Below, one piece after another: positions 1-5,007 of a stretch of DNA of 5,007 nt. A program made the position numbers and the translations under genes. The notes under the pieces are model-generated. The model was given only the letters and a program-made list of their open reading frames with translations. It made no database searches and was not told the origin of the DNA. Position 1 is the stretch's first letter. Each line of letters opens with the position of its first letter. The DNA comes from Fidelibacterota bacterium (GTDB lineage Bacteria > Fidelibacterota > UBA2242), in the NCBI GenBank assembly GCA_023229045.1, contig JALOAB010000178.1, forward strand, positions 1 to 5,007, written 5' to 3'.

Positions 1-533
1 TCCTGAGTGCGTACTTTCAGTCCCTGCAAATCAGTTGGCGAATTGATCGGTTTTTTGGTTGAGTAAAAACTGCGACTGCCGGCGTCCAGATAGCAAAGCC
101 CTCTAACCCAATATTTTTCACCTTCCAGCAATAATTGAGTGCCAATTTCACCTTCCAATACTTTAAAACGATGCTCGTCGTCGCGAAAGATGTACGGCAA
201 GCTGAAGACGTTGAACTTCTTGACAAATCCTTCCACCACACTGCATGAAACCTTGGTCATTCCCAGACTGCCGATCTGAAGCAGTTCCACATACTCACGC
301 TCAGAACCGAGTTGCCCGCCATGATAAATTTCGATACGATATTTTCCATCCGATTTTTCCTCAAAGCGTTCACTCATGAATACCAGAGCTTTATGCACCG
401 GATGGGAAGAATCCAGGGCGTGAGCTAGTTTGATGGATTTAATCCGCGTGTCCTTTTGACAACCCGTCATAAAAAGAATGGCTGTTAGTAATCCAATGCC
501 AAGTAGGATTCTAAAATGGATTTTTTGCCTCAT
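1..533 (-). CDS. dctP: TRAP transporter solute-binding lipoprotein, DctP family (partial, 3' end outside window)
   Basis: This is the periplasmic substrate-capture subunit of a tripartite ATP-independent (TRAP) transporter. The frame is open from an ATG at 533 to the window edge, giving the first 177 residues of a protein usually about 320-340 long. Residues 1-25 are a lipoprotein signal: basic RQK start, hydrophobic stretch from about residue 9 to 22, lipobox MTGC with Cys25. Family hallmarks follow: KLAHALDSSHPVHKAL (35-50), FEEKSDGKYRIEIYHGGQLGSERE (57-80), VFSLPYIF (109-116), and PINSPTDLQGLKVR (162-175). By family knowledge, Arg175 is the arginine that salt-bridges the substrate carboxylate. 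The gene begins 18 bases after the uxaC stop. Its ribosome site is weak (GGGA about 5 bases before the ATG), which suggests dependence on upstream translation. Many DctP proteins bind organic acids including uronates. A hexuronate ligand here is inferred from the neighbouring isomerase. The DctQ/DctM membrane subunits would be expected beyond position 1. Confidence 0.9.
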   Translation of the reverse strand, partial: MRQKIHFRILLGIGLLTAILFMTGCQKDTRIKSIKLAHALDSSHPVHKALVFMSERFEEKSDGKYRIEIYHGGQLGSEREYVELLQIGSLGMTKVSCSVVEGFVKKFNVFSLPYIFRDDEHRFKVLEGEIGTQLLLEGEKYWVRGLCYLDAGSRSFYSTKKPINSPTDLQGLKVRTQ

Positions 534-551
534 AATGTTCCCGGTTTTTGT

Positions 552-1955
552 TTAAAGTTTATAGGTTTTCTTTGCCAGATCATAGGCTAATGCCTTTATT
601 AAAACTTGCGCTTCATCCCGCTCGATAATATGGCGCACGGTCAGTCCGGCCAGGAAATTGGCATCCACCCGCCGACAGAGATCGTGCCGCGCCGGAATGG
701 ATGGGAAGGAACGCGTGTCATCCGTAAATCCAACTGTATTATAAAATCCAGCCGTCTCGGTGACCATCTCGCGAAAACGGATCATGCCCTGGATGCTGTC
801 ATGAAACCACCAGGCCGCTCCCAGTTTCATAGCCGGATAATAACCAGCCAACGGCGCCAGCTCGCGTGCATAAGTCGTCTCATCCAGCGTAAAAACGACC
901 AGCGTCAGGCGCGGATCATCACCATATTCGTTCAGCAGTTCCTGCAGATTGACTGTAAACTCCGAAGTGATTGGAATATCGGCGCCGGTATTGAGACCGA
1001 AGCGGCGATAATTGCGTTGGTGGTGATTGCGTTTGGAGCCGATGTGAATTTGCATGACCAATCCATCGACGACACTCATCCGCGCCATTTCCATAATCAT
1101 ATTGGCGGTAAATTGGCGGTTGTCTTCCGCATCCGCCCGACCGATCAGGGCGCGTTGAAAGATTGCTTCAGCATCCTTGAGGCTCAAGCGGTGAGCATAG
1201 GCGCTTTCGATTCCCTGATCCGTTGAAACGGCGTCCATACTTTTAAAAAATTCGCGACGGTTTTCGATCGCCTCGATGAATTTCTGATAGGTATTGACTT
1301 CAAAACCGACCGCCCTGCTCAGCGCTTCGATTTCCTGCCGCCAGCCTGATTCAGTTATATTGACCAAAGCATCCGGTCGGAAGCAGGGAATGACTCGTCC
1401 TTTCCAGCCGGATTCCCGCAACTGGCGATGATATTCGAGGCTGTCAGCGGCGCCGTCCGTCGATGTCAGCACTTCAATGTTAAAACGCTCATATAATGCG
1501 CGTGGTCGGAATTCCGGTTTCTGCAGTTGATTTTGCAGATGATCATAAATTGCCATGGCATTTTTGCTATTAAGTTTCTCGTTCACGCCAAAAACCTCGA
1601 TTAATTCGTGAGTCAACCATAAGCTGGTCGGCGTTCCGGCAAACAGATAGTAATTATCTGCGAAAATTTGCCAGATTTTACGATGATCGGTTTCGACCGG
1701 CGTGCCGTCAAAAGTCGCAATTCCCAGCGATTCCAGCGCAATGCCCTGGGAATAAAGCAGACGATAAATATAATGATCAGGCAGAATGAACATCGCCGTC
1801 GGATTGGGAAAGGGCAGATCCTCGGCCAGAATCTTGGCTTCGACATGCCCATGCGGCGAAATAATTGGCAGGTTTTTGACACTACCGTAAAGCTCGCGTG
1901 CCAGTGAACGAATTTCCGGGTCAGAATCAAAAAAGCGATCAGGATTTAGATGCAT
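552..1955 (-). CDS. uxaC: Uronate (glucuronate/galacturonate) isomerase UxaC
   Basis: It interconverts D-glucuronate with D-fructuronate and D-galacturonate with D-tagaturonate (EC 5.3.1.12), the first cytoplasmic step of hexuronate catabolism, in the amidohydrolase superfamily. At 467 residues it is full family length. Visible motifs in order: metal-site HGH at 35-37 (E. coli-type enzymes have HCH); PDHYIYR at 59-65 with DHY and Arg65; TSTDG at 164-168, matching the family TTDD segment; FRPD at 192-195; MQIHIG at 301-306; GAAWWF at 379-384; TDDTRSF at 411-417 containing the expected metal/catalytic Asp; RHD at 423-425. No key residue appears lost. The ATG at 1955 is the only early start, since the conserved region begins about residue 6. 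A GAGGAG Shine-Dalgarno lies unusually close to it and overlaps the lacI-type stop codon (gap 6 bases), so coupled translation is likely. The partner dehydrogenases and dehydratases of the pathway are not in the window. Confidence 0.96.
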   Translation of the reverse strand: MHLNPDRFFDSDPEIRSLARELYGSVKNLPIISPHGHVEAKILAEDLPFPNPTAMFILPDHYIYRLLYSQGIALESLGIATFDGTPVETDHRKIWQIFADNYYLFAGTPTSLWLTHELIEVFGVNEKLNSKNAMAIYDHLQNQLQKPEFRPRALYERFNIEVLTSTDGAADSLEYHRQLRESGWKGRVIPCFRPDALVNITESGWRQEIEALSRAVGFEVNTYQKFIEAIENRREFFKSMDAVSTDQGIESAYAHRLSLKDAEAIFQRALIGRADAEDNRQFTANMIMEMARMSVVDGLVMQIHIGSKRNHHQRNYRRFGLNTGADIPITSEFTVNLQELLNEYGDDPRLTLVVFTLDETTYARELAPLAGYYPAMKLGAAWWFHDSIQGMIRFREMVTETAGFYNTVGFTDDTRSFPSIPARHDLCRRVDANFLAGLTVRHIIERDEAQVLIKALAYDLAKKTYKL

Positions 1956-1966
1956 AGCTCCTCATT
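1956..1966 (-). promoter_or_regulatory. uxaC ribosome-binding site overlapping the regulator stop codon
   Basis: On the minus strand the bases before the uxaC ATG read ATGAGGAGCT. The regulator's TGA stop (1964-1962) lies inside the purine-rich GAGGAG tract (1963-1958), and only two bases separate that tract from the ATG. Such overlap usually indicates translational coupling of the two genes. The spacing is shorter than the usual 5-9 bases, but GAGG four bases away is workable. Confidence 0.7.
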
Positions 1967-3008
1967 TTTTATTATATACTTTTATCTTACGACAAGTCTC
2001 TCCTATTACTAATTGGGATGGAATGACAATGCCCTTTTGGGCATATGTTTCCGGCGCGCGCAGTTCCTCCAGCAACAGATTAAAAGCCTGCTCGCCTATG
2101 TCACTGGCCGGCTGATTCATGAAAGTCAAGGCCGGCGAAAGGTAACGATGGAACTGGCCGCCGCCAAAGCAGACTACGTCGACATCATCCGGAATTTTCA
2201 AACCTAACTCCCGCGCGGCTTCAAAAATTCCGAGCGCGACCGGAAAAGTCACCGCAAATATCATTTCCGGCAAATCTTTCCTGACGGCCAATTTTTTAAA
2301 AGCATCATACCCGGCTTGTTCGCCAAATCCGCCCTCGATAATCCATTCTGCGCGAATCGGCAGATTGCCGGCGGTCAATGCCTGCCGGAAACCCGCCTGG
2401 CGCTCGTAGCCGATATTAGTGTGACTATAACCTGCAAAATGGGCGATTTTACGGTAACCAGCCTGAATCACAAATTCAATAAGGCGTACGGCGGCCGCCC
2501 GGTCATCTGTGATAACGTGGTTAGTCTCGATACCAACCGGAATCCGGTCGAAAAACACGACCGGCACACCCCGTTTTTTGATATCCTTAAAGACACTATA
2601 ATCGGTCGTGTTTCCAGTGATCGAAATCAGTAAACCTTCGACGCGCATTGCCAGGAGAGTCTGAATATGTTTGATCTCATTTTCAGGATTTTCCTGAGAA
2701 ACTGTCATGACGATATCGTACTGGCTGGCGTTGGCGGCGCTACAGATTGATTCAATACAAGTTGCAAAAAAATGATGCGCCAGTTTCGGCACGACCAATC
2801 CAATCGTACGTGAACTTTTGGCTGACAGATTGCGGGCAATTAAATTCGGCACATAACCCAACTTGGCGGCGATGGATTGCACCTCCCGTTTGGTGGTGGA
2901 ACTGATGTCCGGATGATCGCGTAAAGCTTTGGAAACGGTGACTTTGGAGACTTTAAGCCGCCGCGCAATATCATCCAGAGTAATGTTTTTATTTTTAGTC
3001 GCGCCCAC
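1962..3008 (-). CDS. LacI/GalR-family transcriptional regulator, probable uronate operon repressor
   Basis: A sugar-responsive DNA-binding regulator of 348 residues, normal family length. The N-terminal helix-turn-helix spans about residues 9-28 (ITLDDIARRLKVSKVTVSKAL), and the hinge helix about 52-63 (YVPNLIARNLSA). Leu61 is at the position that in LacI proteins inserts into the central CpG step of the operator. The periplasmic-binding-protein-like effector domain runs from SRTIGLVVPKLAHHFF (66-81) to the end. The segment that is often VVGFDD in relatives reads VVCFGGG here (278-284), so the ligand pocket may differ from the textbook one. The start is GTG at 3008, preceded by AGGA about five bases upstream; no ATG lies before the helix-turn-helix. 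It is the first gene of the operon and sits 9 bases from a strong palindrome, consistent with autoregulation. The effector (hexuronate, keto-uronate or another intermediate) is inferred from context and cannot be read from the sequence. Confidence 0.93.
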   Translation of the reverse strand: MGATKNKNITLDDIARRLKVSKVTVSKALRDHPDISSTTKREVQSIAAKLGYVPNLIARNLSAKSSRTIGLVVPKLAHHFFATCIESICSAANASQYDIVMTVSQENPENEIKHIQTLLAMRVEGLLISITGNTTDYSVFKDIKKRGVPVVFFDRIPVGIETNHVITDDRAAAVRLIEFVIQAGYRKIAHFAGYSHTNIGYERQAGFRQALTAGNLPIRAEWIIEGGFGEQAGYDAFKKLAVRKDLPEMIFAVTFPVALGIFEAARELGLKIPDDVDVVCFGGGQFHRYLSPALTFMNQPASDIGEQAFNLLLEELRAPETYAQKGIVIPSQLVIGETCRKIKVYNKK

Positions 3009-3017
3009 TTTATCCTA

Positions 3018-3051
3018 TTTACTTAACCGATAACTTTACCGGTTAAGTAAA
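3018..3051. promoter_or_regulatory. Candidate LacI-family operator (perfect 12-bp inverted repeat)
   Basis: Arms TTTACTTAACCG (3018-3029) and CGGTTAAGTAAA (3040-3051) are exact reverse complements separated by 10 bases. Inside lies a second, tighter palindrome, ACTTTACCGGTTAAGT (3033-3048), with 7 of 8 base pairs symmetric about a central CCGG. That is the geometry LacI-family dimers prefer (about 16 bp, central CpG). The left half at 3021-3036 (ACTTAACCGATAACTT) resembles it as a degenerate direct copy shifted by 12 bases. The element covers the expected transcription start of the leftward operon, so binding would repress it. As RNA it could also form a hairpin in the leader. The sequence and symmetry are direct observations; the operator role is inferred. 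Confidence 0.75.
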
Positions 3052-3078
3052 ATTGCATATCTTTTTTTTAAATGTCAA
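3049..3078 (-). promoter_or_regulatory. Probable promoter of the regulator-uxaC-dctP operon
   Basis: Read leftward, a perfect -35 TTGACA lies at 3078-3073. Eighteen bases on is AATTTT (3054-3049), preceded by TG plus one base, like an extended -10. The -10 match itself is weak (3 of 6), and CAATTT with 17-base spacing is an alternative. Transcription would begin near 3042, inside the palindrome and about 35 bases before the GTG start. Confidence 0.45.
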
Positions 3079-3122
3079 GTCATTTTTAAAAAAACCATTT
3101 CAATAAAAAGACTACAACCAGC

Positions 3123-3149
3123 TTGACAATGTGCCATTCCAGCTACAAT
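3123..3149 (+). promoter_or_regulatory. Probable promoter of the rightward small-gene pair
   Basis: TTGACA (3123-3128) is followed by TACAAT (3144-3149), which matches the -10 consensus at 5 of 6 positions. The 15-base spacer is short; reading the -10 as CAATAT (3146-3151) gives 17. The transcription start would fall near 3156, which supports translation starting at 3184 rather than at the in-frame ATG at 3157. The -10 lies between the arms CATTCC (3135-3140) and GGAATG (3154-3159). Confidence 0.55.
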
Positions 3150-3170
3150 ATTTGGAATGTTAAGTAAAAC

Positions 3171-3175
3171 GGAGG
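3171..3175 (+). promoter_or_regulatory. Ribosome-binding site that fixes the start at 3184
   Basis: GGAGG lies 8 bases before the ATG at 3184. The upstream in-frame ATG at 3157 has no such site, would place this Shine-Dalgarno inside the coding region, and would add nine non-signal-like residues ahead of the signal peptide. Confidence 0.85.
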
Positions 3176-3183
3176 AAGTTTTT

Positions 3184-3618
3184 ATGAGAAAAAAGTACCT
3201 TAGAACAGGAATGCTTCTGCTCCCGATAGCTCAGTTTTGGTGGGCTTGCGCACCGATGACCGCCCGCTTCGACCCGATGGCTTATGAACGCACTATCAGT
3301 TTGAAAGTTGAAACGCTGACCTTGATAGCAAAAGCTGATGAACCGTTCGATCAACACGCTGAAGCTGTAGCCGCATTGCAAAAAGAATTGGAGAAAGCCT
3401 ACGAAGCCGCCAAAGGTCGTCCCCGCAACGACTATACCACCCTTCAGTGGCAAATCATCAAGAATCCGCGAGGTAATCTGGTGGGCGGTTTCTTCAGGCA
3501 CTGGCAGGAAAAGGGCGCCTTGAGCCCGGTCATGGTGGCGGAATCCAGCAAACTGATCGCCGATGCCTTCGATCAGATAATTGGTCTCGAGGGCGGTAAA
3601 ATCAAACCCGGAAAGTAG
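3184..3618 (+). CDS. Small probable lipoprotein of unknown function
   Basis: A 144-residue protein that I cannot assign to a named family. Residues 1-22 look like an export signal: basic MRKKYLR, a short hydrophobic run (about 10-20), then FWWACAP with Cys22 as candidate lipidation site. The residue three before the Cys is Trp rather than Leu/Val/Ile, so the lipobox is atypical. The rest appears soluble and mostly helical. A charged stretch, VAALQKELEKAYEAAKGRPRNDY (about 61-83), could form a short coiled coil or amphipathic helix, followed by a glycine-containing segment NLVGGFFRHWQEKG. The C-terminus ends in FDQIIGLEGGKIKPGK. The start at 3184 is set by GGAGG 8 bases upstream. It is followed 9 bases later by another small gene, so the two probably form an operon. 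Reading-frame integrity, a good ribosome site and a promoter in front support a real gene. Confidence 0.82.
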   Translation: MRKKYLRTGMLLLPIAQFWWACAPMTARFDPMAYERTISLKVETLTLIAKADEPFDQHAEAVAALQKELEKAYEAAKGRPRNDYTTLQWQIIKNPRGNLVGGFFRHWQEKGALSPVMVAESSKLIADAFDQIIGLEGGKIKPGK

Positions 3619-3627
3619 AGGTGCATG

Positions 3628-3951
3628 ATGGCCGATTTAGATCAACTCATTTCTTATATCTCTCAGGAGATTCCCAACTTAGCCCAAAACATTCTGGGTG
3701 GTTATACCAAACAGGCGTCCAAAGACGTACAGAGTTTTATCAAATCTCTGCAAGCCGATCTTGAATTCTGGACGGAATCCTTTGCTCAGGGAAAAATAAC
3801 GACTGACGATCTCGAATTTCTGGTCAAGGCTAAAAGCGACCTGGCTAAGATGCGTGCTTTGAAACAGGCTGGTCTGGCGAAAGTCGCCTTAGACCGCTTC
3901 AGGGATGCGGTTTTGGGAGTTATTATCAAAGGAATTCAAAATGTGCTCTGA
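3628..3951 (+). CDS. Small helical protein of unknown function
   Basis: A 107-residue protein with no signal peptide, no membrane segment and no Cys, probably cytoplasmic. I recognise no named family. It reads as a run of amphipathic helices: DLDQLISYISQEIPNLAQNIL (about 3-23), KDVQSFIKSLQADLEFWTESFAQG (about 32-55), a turn at KITTDD, then LEFLVKAKSDLAKMRALKQAGLAKVALDRFRDAVLGVIIKGIQNVL to the end. Helix packing or self-association is plausible. The start could be ATG at 3625 or 3628; AGAGG at 3617-3621 is 6 bases from the second and only 3 from the first, so 3628 is preferred (the longer form would be 108 residues). It follows the lipoprotein gene by 9 bases, and that gene's stop codon overlaps this ribosome site, so the two products are probably made together. 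Its end is 7 bases from the end of the convergent HAD gene. Confidence 0.8.
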   Translation: MADLDQLISYISQEIPNLAQNILGGYTKQASKDVQSFIKSLQADLEFWTESFAQGKITTDDLEFLVKAKSDLAKMRALKQAGLAKVALDRFRDAVLGVIIKGIQNVL

Positions 3952-3958
3952 ATCTGAT

Positions 3959-4807
3959 TTATTGCCGGTTTTGGATTAACATTTTAGAAAGTTCGCCGAC
4001 ATTTTCCAGAACGAGATCGGGTAAAAAGGTGCTTCTTTTTAAATCAGACGGGGTTGTTTCTCCTGACAATACCAGAATACTCATGATACCGACCTGTCGA
4101 GCCATTTCCATATCGGTATAGAGCCGGTCGCCGACCATGGCGACTTCATATCTTTCTAAACCGTGACGTTGCATAATATTATTTATCATCGCCGGGTTGG
4201 GTTTGCCCGGTACGGCATCCGGTTTACGACCGGTAGCCGCCTCCAGTGCGGCACAGAGCGATCCGCAATCCACCAGAAGCGTTTCCTGATCGGTCGGGCA
4301 GATCAAATCCGGATGAGTGGCGATGAAAAGTTTGCCAGCCTTGATCCAGTAGCTTGCCCGGCATAGTTTACGATAGGTCAAAGTAGTATCGAATCCGACT
4401 ATGACCGCTTGCGGTTCGAGAGAGCGATCATCGTCCACCACCGTAAAGTCGCCCAGTATAAATTCGCGTTTCAGACTATTTGTCCCGATAAGATAAAGTC
4501 GCTTGAGCTTCGGATGGTGGCGACGTAAAAAATCAATCGTGGCCTGGGTTGAAGTATAGACCTGTGAGCGTTTCACTGGTAAGCCCATCGATCGCAATTT
4601 ACGCACATAGGCTTCGGCGCTTTGTGAAGAATTATTAGTTAGAAAGGTATAGTCGATGTGCTTTTTTTTCAGATCCCCGAGAAGTTGCTTAATAAATGGA
4701 AAAAGTGTGTGGCCATTGTAAACCGTACCGTCCAGATCCATTACGAAATGCCGGATTTGTTTCAAACGCTGTCCTGGTTGAATGCCAAAATTGGTTTTTC
4801 TAACCAA
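3959..4807 (-). CDS. HAD-superfamily phosphatase, subfamily IIA (NagD-like)
   Basis: A probable cytoplasmic sugar-phosphate or nucleotide phosphatase. All four HAD motifs are present: DLDGTVY at 24-30 with nucleophile Asp24 and acid/base Asp26; LTNNSS at 56-61 with Thr57; Lys202 in GKPNP; and VGDRLYTDMEMA at 225-236 with Asp227 and Asp232 for Mg2+. The middle part (about 80-200, including IATHPDLICPTD at 162-173) is the C2-type cap of the NagD/p-nitrophenylphosphatase group, and 282 residues is close to the usual 250-280. The start is uncertain. No ATG precedes motif I at a sensible distance; the choices are TTG at 4807 (282 residues) or TTG at 4765 (268 residues). The latter has AGGA six bases upstream and gives the more typical KQIRHFVMDLDGT beginning. 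It lies 35 bases after the FMN-binding gene and is probably co-transcribed. The substrate cannot be inferred from sequence. Confidence 0.92.
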   Translation of the reverse strand: MVRKTNFGIQPGQRLKQIRHFVMDLDGTVYNGHTLFPFIKQLLGDLKKKHIDYTFLTNNSSQSAEAYVRKLRSMGLPVKRSQVYTSTQATIDFLRRHHPKLKRLYLIGTNSLKREFILGDFTVVDDDRSLEPQAVIVGFDTTLTYRKLCRASYWIKAGKLFIATHPDLICPTDQETLLVDCGSLCAALEAATGRKPDAVPGKPNPAMINNIMQRHGLERYEVAMVGDRLYTDMEMARQVGIMSILVLSGETTPSDLKRSTFLPDLVLENVGELSKMLIQNRQ

Positions 4808-4842
4808 AGTGTCCCGCCCGCTGGAATAAACTATGGATTAAA

Positions 4843-5007
4843 TTATTCCATGCCTTTTTTAAGAGCCGATTCAATCGCCTCCAGAATGACCATACTGCTG
4901 GAGGTTGCTCCGGAAATTGCATCAACCACTACAGATTGTCTCGCTAACACAGTATCAATTAAAACCTCAGCCGCTTTACCGCGCCCGTTATCGTGCCGCA
5001 CCAGATC
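4843..5007 (-). CDS. FMN-binding domain protein, C-terminal fragment (5' end outside window)
   Basis: The last 54 residues of a gene whose start lies beyond the right edge; stop TAA at 4845-4843. The segment VDAISGATSSSMVILEAIESALKKG (about residues 28-52 of the fragment) carries the SGATS motif of the FMN-bind family, the same domain found in RnfG and NqrC. By family knowledge, FMN is joined through a phosphoester to the Thr of SGAT(S/T) by the flavin transferase ApbE, on the outer face of the membrane. The HDNGRGKAAEVLIDTVLARQS stretch before it also suits this family. The N-terminus, and so any signal peptide, membrane anchor or extra redox domain, is not visible. The downstream HAD gene follows after 35 bases on the same strand. 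Confidence 0.85.
   Translation of the reverse strand, partial: DLVRHDNGRGKAAEVLIDTVLARQSVVVDAISGATSSSMVILEAIESALKKGME

Noticed and set aside
17..241. 74-codon minus-strand open frame near the left edge
   Set aside because: It overlaps the DctP frame, which has a signal peptide and family motifs throughout and runs off the window edge.
606..1226. Open frame of 206 codons on the + strand opposite uxaC
   Set aside because: It lies wholly antisense to a gene whose conserved motifs are intact, the translation shows no domain-like character, and it is best explained as a shadow of uxaC codon usage.
1613..1930. Minus-strand open frame of 105 codons within uxaC in another frame, and + strand frame 1668-1907
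   Set aside because: Both overlap the motif-bearing uxaC frame and show no recognisable features.
2013..2633. Open frames on the + strand opposite the LacI-type regulator (2013-2207, 2316-2633)
   Set aside because: Antisense shadows of a well-supported gene, with no ribosome site or domain signal.
3063..3094. AT-rich inverted repeat (T-run, AAATG ... CATTT, A-run) that could be read as a terminator
   Set aside because: The stem is almost entirely A/T with a two-base bulge, it follows no gene end, and it contains the -35 of the leftward promoter. It is better seen as AT-rich promoter DNA.
3157..3183. Upstream ATG at 3157 as the start of the small lipoprotein
   Set aside because: The GGAGG at 3171 would be inside the gene, the predicted transcription start is at about 3156, and the extra nine residues would spoil the signal peptide.
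3160..3501. 113-codon minus-strand open frame opposite the small lipoprotein gene
   Set aside because: The + strand frame has a promoter, GGAGG ribosome site and export signal; the minus frame has none of these.
4163..4366. 67-codon + strand open frame opposite the HAD gene
   Set aside because: Antisense to a gene with all four HAD motifs; no independent support.
1..5007. Search for CRISPR arrays, tRNA genes, transposase genes, long direct repeats or phage genes
   Set aside because: None seen by eye; gene content is ordinary catabolic and housekeeping-like.

Overview
The window looks like ordinary chromosomal DNA from a Gram-negative heterotrophic bacterium. Two lines of evidence are the lipoprotein-type TRAP solute-binding protein and the periplasm-type FMN-binding domain. 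The style of the LacI regulator and the UxaC variant suggest to me an FCB-type lineage (Bacteroidota/Calditrichota/KSB1-like). That is only an impression from protein style; there is no rRNA or marker gene here to prove it. Coding density is high. I see no tRNA, rRNA, CRISPR array, insertion sequence or other mobile element.

Left part, minus strand (3008 down to 1): a tightly packed cluster read in the order LacI-family regulator, uronate isomerase (uxaC), TRAP-transporter solute-binding lipoprotein (DctP family, cut by the window edge). The gaps are 6 and 18 bases, so the three genes are almost certainly one operon. The expected logic is that the binding protein captures a hexuronate in the periplasm, membrane subunits (not in the window) import it, UxaC isomerises it to a ketohexuronate, and the LacI-type protein senses the sugar or a catabolite and controls the operon. 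A strong palindrome lies 9 bases upstream of the regulator start and is the best candidate for its operator.

Middle (3009-3183): a 175-base AT-rich divergent intergenic region. It carries the operator palindrome, a TTGACA -35 on each strand, a reasonable -10 for the rightward promoter, and a second exact copy of an 11-base piece of the operator in the leader of the rightward gene. Rightward (3184-3951) come two small genes of unknown function, a 144-residue probable lipoprotein and a 107-residue soluble helical protein, 9 bases apart and probably co-transcribed.

Right part, minus strand (5007 down to 3959): the last 54 codons of an FMN-binding-domain protein with the SGATS flavin-attachment motif, followed 35 bases later by a NagD-like HAD-superfamily phosphatase. 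This HAD gene ends only 7 bases from the end of the small-gene pair, tail to tail.

Most of the window fits known families. The least explained parts are the two-gene unit at 3184-3951 and the repeated operator half-site linking its leader to the uronate operon's control region. I do not see convincing evidence for a new biological system beyond these.
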